Of a stretch of 6,487 nucleotides of DNA, positions 6,201 to 6,487 are shown piece by piece. The position numbers were made by a program, and so were the translations under genes. The stretch is taken from assembly GCA_025359355.1 (NCBI GenBank), contig JANYGR010000437.1, forward strand, positions 1-6,487, read 5' to 3'. Every line of letters starts with the position of its first letter. Within the stretch, counting starts at the first letter, position 1. The notes under the pieces are model-generated. The model searched no databases. It saw only the letters and a list, made by a program, of their open reading frames with translations, and was not told where the DNA came from. The DNA is from Bacteroidota bacterium (lineage in GTDB: Bacteria > Bacteroidota > Bacteroidia > B-17B0 > Aurantibacillaceae).

Positions 6201-6487
6201 TGAGCTTAGTATCTATCATAACCATTAATTATAATAATGCTAAGGGTTTAGAAACTACTTTAGTGTCTGTGCATAATCAAAAAAATAAAGAGTATGAATT
6301 AATTATAATTGATGGGGAATCAACGGATGATAGTTTATCTGTTATCGATAAGTATCAATCTATTATTGCTTATAGTTGCTCCGAAAAAGATAATGGCGTG
6401 TATGATGCTATGAATAAGGGAATTAAAAAGGCAACTGGTGATTTTTTGATTTTCATGAACTCTGGAGATTCTTTTTACGATAATAAT
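6200..6487 (+). CDS. Family 2 glycosyltransferase, N-terminal part (cut by window end)
   Basis: The first 96 codons of a GT-A fold glycosyltransferase, open to the window edge. It begins MSLVSIITINYNNAKGLETT, the classic first strand of GT2 enzymes, followed by IIIDGESTDDS (35-45), where the nucleotide is bound. SEKDNGVYDAMNKGI (61-75) and FMNSGDSF (85-92) come next; NSGD occupies the place of the usual DxD metal motif. That combination is typical of the WcaE-like subgroup found in O-antigen and exopolysaccharide loci, as I recall it. The ATG shares its A with the TAA of the preceding gene (TAATG), indicating translational coupling. The sugar specificity and C-terminal half are outside what can be seen. 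Confidence 0.9.
   Translation, partial: MSLVSIITINYNNAKGLETTLVSVHNQKNKEYELIIIDGESTDDSLSVIDKYQSIIAYSCSEKDNGVYDAMNKGIKKATGDFLIFMNSGDSFYDNN

Noticed and set aside
1..6487. Mobile elements, CRISPR arrays, tRNA or rRNA genes, defence or toxin systems
   Set aside because: No transposase-like protein, long inverted or regularly spaced repeats, or RNA gene signatures were seen; coding sequence covers nearly the whole window on one strand.

Overview
This is an AT-rich, fully plus-strand stretch of what looks like a Bacteroidota chromosome, most likely a flavobacterium-like or related lineage. The evidence is the low GC, start sites without clear Shine-Dalgarno sequences, an exact match to the Bacteroidota -7 promoter consensus (TAnnTTTG) between the first two genes, and protein types familiar from surface-polysaccharide loci of that phylum. 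I cannot place it at genus level.

Layout: positions 1-85 are non-coding or hold only the last codons of an unseen gene. A complete class V cysteine desulfurase follows (86-1210). After 36 bp comes a tightly packed polysaccharide cluster: ABC-2 exporter permease Wzm (1247-2104), exporter ATPase Wzt with a C-terminal carbohydrate-binding-type domain (2108-3334), a compact zinc-ribbon plus SAM methyltransferase protein (3355-4161), a 676-residue protein joining a GT-A glycosyltransferase to a GT9 (heptosyltransferase-like) GT-B domain (4170-6200), and the first 96 codons of a family 2 glycosyltransferase (6200 to the window edge). Gaps are 3, 20 and 8 bp, followed by a 1-nt TAATG overlap. I see no terminator, so the cluster reads as one operon continuing past the window.

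How it works together (inference from known families): the glycosyltransferases build an O-antigen- or capsule-like glycan on undecaprenyl phosphate at the cytoplasmic face, and Wzm/Wzt exports the finished lipid-linked chain across the inner membrane. The Wzt C-terminal domain suggests the type of system in which a modified chain end is recognised before export. The methyltransferase next door is a candidate for making that end, but this is unproven. The cysteine desulfurase is probably a housekeeping sulfur-transfer enzyme that happens to sit upstream.

Most notable: the GT-A/GT9 fusion with an A8 tract at its domain junction, the non-ATG start of wzm overlapping a small hairpin and a consensus -7 box, and the composition shift that begins inside wzt. 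I see no mobile element, CRISPR array, tRNA or rRNA, and no clearly new defence-type system.
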